DNA of 50,013 nucleotides. Source: Azolla pinnata (Eukaryota; Streptophyta; Polypodiopsida; Salviniales; Salviniaceae). The stretch's first letter is position 1. Every line of letters begins with the position of its first letter. Below the pieces are notes generated by a model. That model was not told the DNA's origin. It saw nothing but the letters and a program-made list of their open reading frames with translations, and ran no database searches. Below are positions 48,205 through 50,013 of this stretch, piece by piece. The stretch spans positions 1 through 50,013 of the forward strand of contig JBBBWG010030165.1 of NCBI GenBank assembly GCA_037176905.1. The letters are read 5' to 3'. The translations under genes were made by a program, and so were the position numbers.

Positions 48205-50013
48205 ATGGCGCCTTCTTCTTCAGCCGCTCTCATGCGGCACGTCCCCTGGCGATTCAAGATCTCTTTCGGCAACTTCGCCCTCTTCCTCCTCTTGCTCTCT
48301 CTCTTCACCTTCTTGCCCTCCTTCCTGCTTCAGCTCCGATCCAATCGAGTAAGCTTGATCAAACGTTCCGCCTTTTCTTTCTCTTCCTTTCTCCTCTCAT
48401 CTGCTTGTTTTGTATGCATGCGGTCCGCGTGTGAGCGCCCAATCAGATGCAGCTATTGCTGTGTAGATGGAAAATCTGCTAGATATATATATCTATGTAT
48501 GTGGATGCATTCCGTTTTATCTGAAGTATTTCCTGTTGTTTTTGTGTGACAGCTTCTCCTACGAAAATGCCGGTGGCTGAAACAACGCCCACTCGTGTGT
48601 GCTCACGGTGGAGACTCGAGCAGAGCACTTCCCAATAGTGTAAGAAGACTTTCTCATTGTTATAGCTTCTGTTTCTTGTCTAGGTTTTGTACATGGGCTG
48701 TAACGAGGTCGTTGATGTCTCAAATTACCTGAATCGGACGATTCCTTGTGTAATGGCTGATGGATTTGGCTTGGGCTGTAATGAGGTCGTCGTTGTCTCA
48801 AATTACCTGAATCGGACAATACCTTGCGTAATGGCTGATGGATTTTGGATTTCAAACAGTCTATTTGTTTGTGTTCAGGGTATTTCTGTCAAATTTGATG
48901 TGTTTTGTGCCATTCCATTTCAGTATTCTCCATTGATTTCCGTTTTTGGTTTGTCTGGATGTATGCCGCTGCTATGATTGACGCAGCTCGAGGCATTAGA
49001 TCTTGCTTTGAAGATCAAGGCTGATTGCATTGAAATCGATGCATCGCAAACACAAGATGGAGTATTGATAGCACTGCATGATAGGTGAGTTCTGTGCTAC
49101 TGGCAATCAAATCATTCTATTATATTTATATATACATACATACATACATACATACATACCTATGTACTTATATATATACATGCATAAACACCTCTGCATG
49201 TGTGTAGCAAGGTGGATGATAACCGTTACCATTTCATGGGACAGAGACTTACAAGCCGTTTCTCAGAATGACCATATACGTGTTAGTGAATTAACAATAA
49301 ATGAGGTAAAATGTTTTATGAATTTCAACTACCTACATTTCTATATCATTGCACCGTACTAAGATTATGTCATAATTCTTATCATTCAAATCAATTCTCT
49401 ACATTCTTTTAGATAACAAAGCTCAATATCGACCTTAAAATCCGGAATGCATACAATGATCAGCCGAAGATTCTTTTGCTTGCTGACGCACTTTTGGTTA
49501 GTTTTTTACCTCAATTTTTGTTAACACTGATGTTTATGGTGACAAGCTAATTTCTGATGAAGATGTATGCTTAATTAGATTTTTTTGTGACACTTCTGTT
49601 AGGAATGTTGTGTGGAAGATTTTGTAAGATAGTGATCTTTTTTATCATACACCAGCATATCTCTAGATCTGTGAAGCAAGTTATAGTCGATGTGAAGACT
49701 AGTCCTTCAAAGACTCTTGCAGCCGATATCTTGAAACTGGTGAGTTCCCGTGCTTGTAATTTCCTTTGTTCTCTCTCTGGGATTACAAAGACTGAAAATA
49801 GTGCAAAGAAATTTTGGAATTCTTGAAGAATAACTTTGGAACTTAGGAAAGGGTCAGAGAATTTGCCTCTAAAGCTCTTCAAAACTACGATAAGGACTTC
49901 TAAGTTTTTCACGAGATTCGTAACTGTAATTCAGCGCTCCATAGGGGCTTTTTGTGGTTTTTTCGGAAAGCTGAATATCCTAAACAATGCTTGGGGCTAC
50001 ATCATTTTTGTTC
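48205..50013 (+). CDS. Glycerophosphodiester phosphodiesterase, GDPD4-like (partial, runs off window)
   Basis: Hydrolyses glycerophosphodiesters to glycerol-3-phosphate and an alcohol; linked to phosphate recycling. Exons so far: 48205-48348, 48553-48639, 48987-49084, 49245-49305, 49413-49496, 49656-49739, all in frame; the rest lies beyond the window. An N-terminal signal anchor is visible (FALFLLLLSLFTFLPSFLL, residues about 24-42). The catalytic entry motif is AHGGDSSRALPNS, with HGG in place of the usual HRG. I recall the same AHGGDS form in the plant GDPD4 subfamily. Next come ADCIEIDASQTQDGVLIALH with metal-binding E, D and H, DRDLQAVSQ, VSELTINE and VKQVIVDVKTSP. The ATG at 48205 was chosen for its fit to the family N-terminus; an upstream ORF precedes it. 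49740-50013 appears to be intron. Confidence 0.9.
48695..48850. repeat. Tandem 78 bp duplication in GDPD intron 2
   Basis: GGGCTGTAACGAGGTCGTTG at 48695 and GGGCTGTAATGAGGTCGTCG at 48773 start two copies of about 90% identity by eye, both inside intron 2 (48640-48986). The period is a multiple of three and the frame is open through both copies, but it does not join the flanking exons in a family-consistent way. Confidence 0.9.

Noticed and set aside
48695-48977. 96-codon open frame in GDPD intron 2
   Set aside because: Open because of the 78 bp in-frame duplication; the flanking exons join in phase without it and match the family.

Overview
The window is nuclear DNA of a land plant. The evidence is spliced genes with GT-AG introns, plant-type telomere-like tracts (CCCTAAA)n, and proteins that match plant subfamilies: a BAG1-4 type chaperone regulator, a farnesylated ANJ1-type DnaJ, a GDPD4-type phosphodiesterase, a plant DUF2062 membrane protein and ATP-type PEP carboxykinase. 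I cannot place the species more closely. Human-type (CCCTAA)n tracts also occur at the left end. There is one 100-N assembly gap at 36279-36378. || Layout. 1-1560: subtelomere-like sequence with a GAAACAGGGG minisatellite, CCCTAA tracts, CATGCATG-rich DNA and a degenerate telomere-derived array. 1561-7820: AT-rich, gene-poor DNA with a decayed LINE fragment. 7822-11477 (-): BAG-family co-chaperone. 11478-13986: low-complexity DNA (GAA/GAT, TG, CT and GATC arrays). 13987-22958 (-): PEP carboxykinase, 11 exons, introns full of satellites and telomere-like tracts. 26561-30823 (-): DUF2062 membrane protein. 31545-34040 (-): DnaJ/HSP40 with a strong heat-shock-element array upstream. 36191-38841 (-): ribosomal protein SA. 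39938-44214 (-): cytosolic seryl-tRNA synthetase. 45346-47974 (-): Mpv17/PMP22 protein. 48205 to the window end (+): GDPD4-like phosphodiesterase, head-to-head with the Mpv17 gene. Exon coordinates were rebuilt by hand from splice signals, reading frame and remembered family sequences, and every junction listed keeps frame. || The genes are unlinked housekeeping and stress functions. Two belong to translation (SA, SerRS) and two to the HSP70 system (BAG, DnaJ). || The most unusual feature is structural. In five genes (BAG, PEPCK, DnaJ, SA, SerRS) a short local duplication has copied an exon edge, often with its splice site, into the adjoining intron. In BAG it was amplified to about nine copies. 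Telomere-like tracts also sit inside or against genes: one supplies or abuts the BAG stop codon, and three in PEPCK introns share the same junction sequence.
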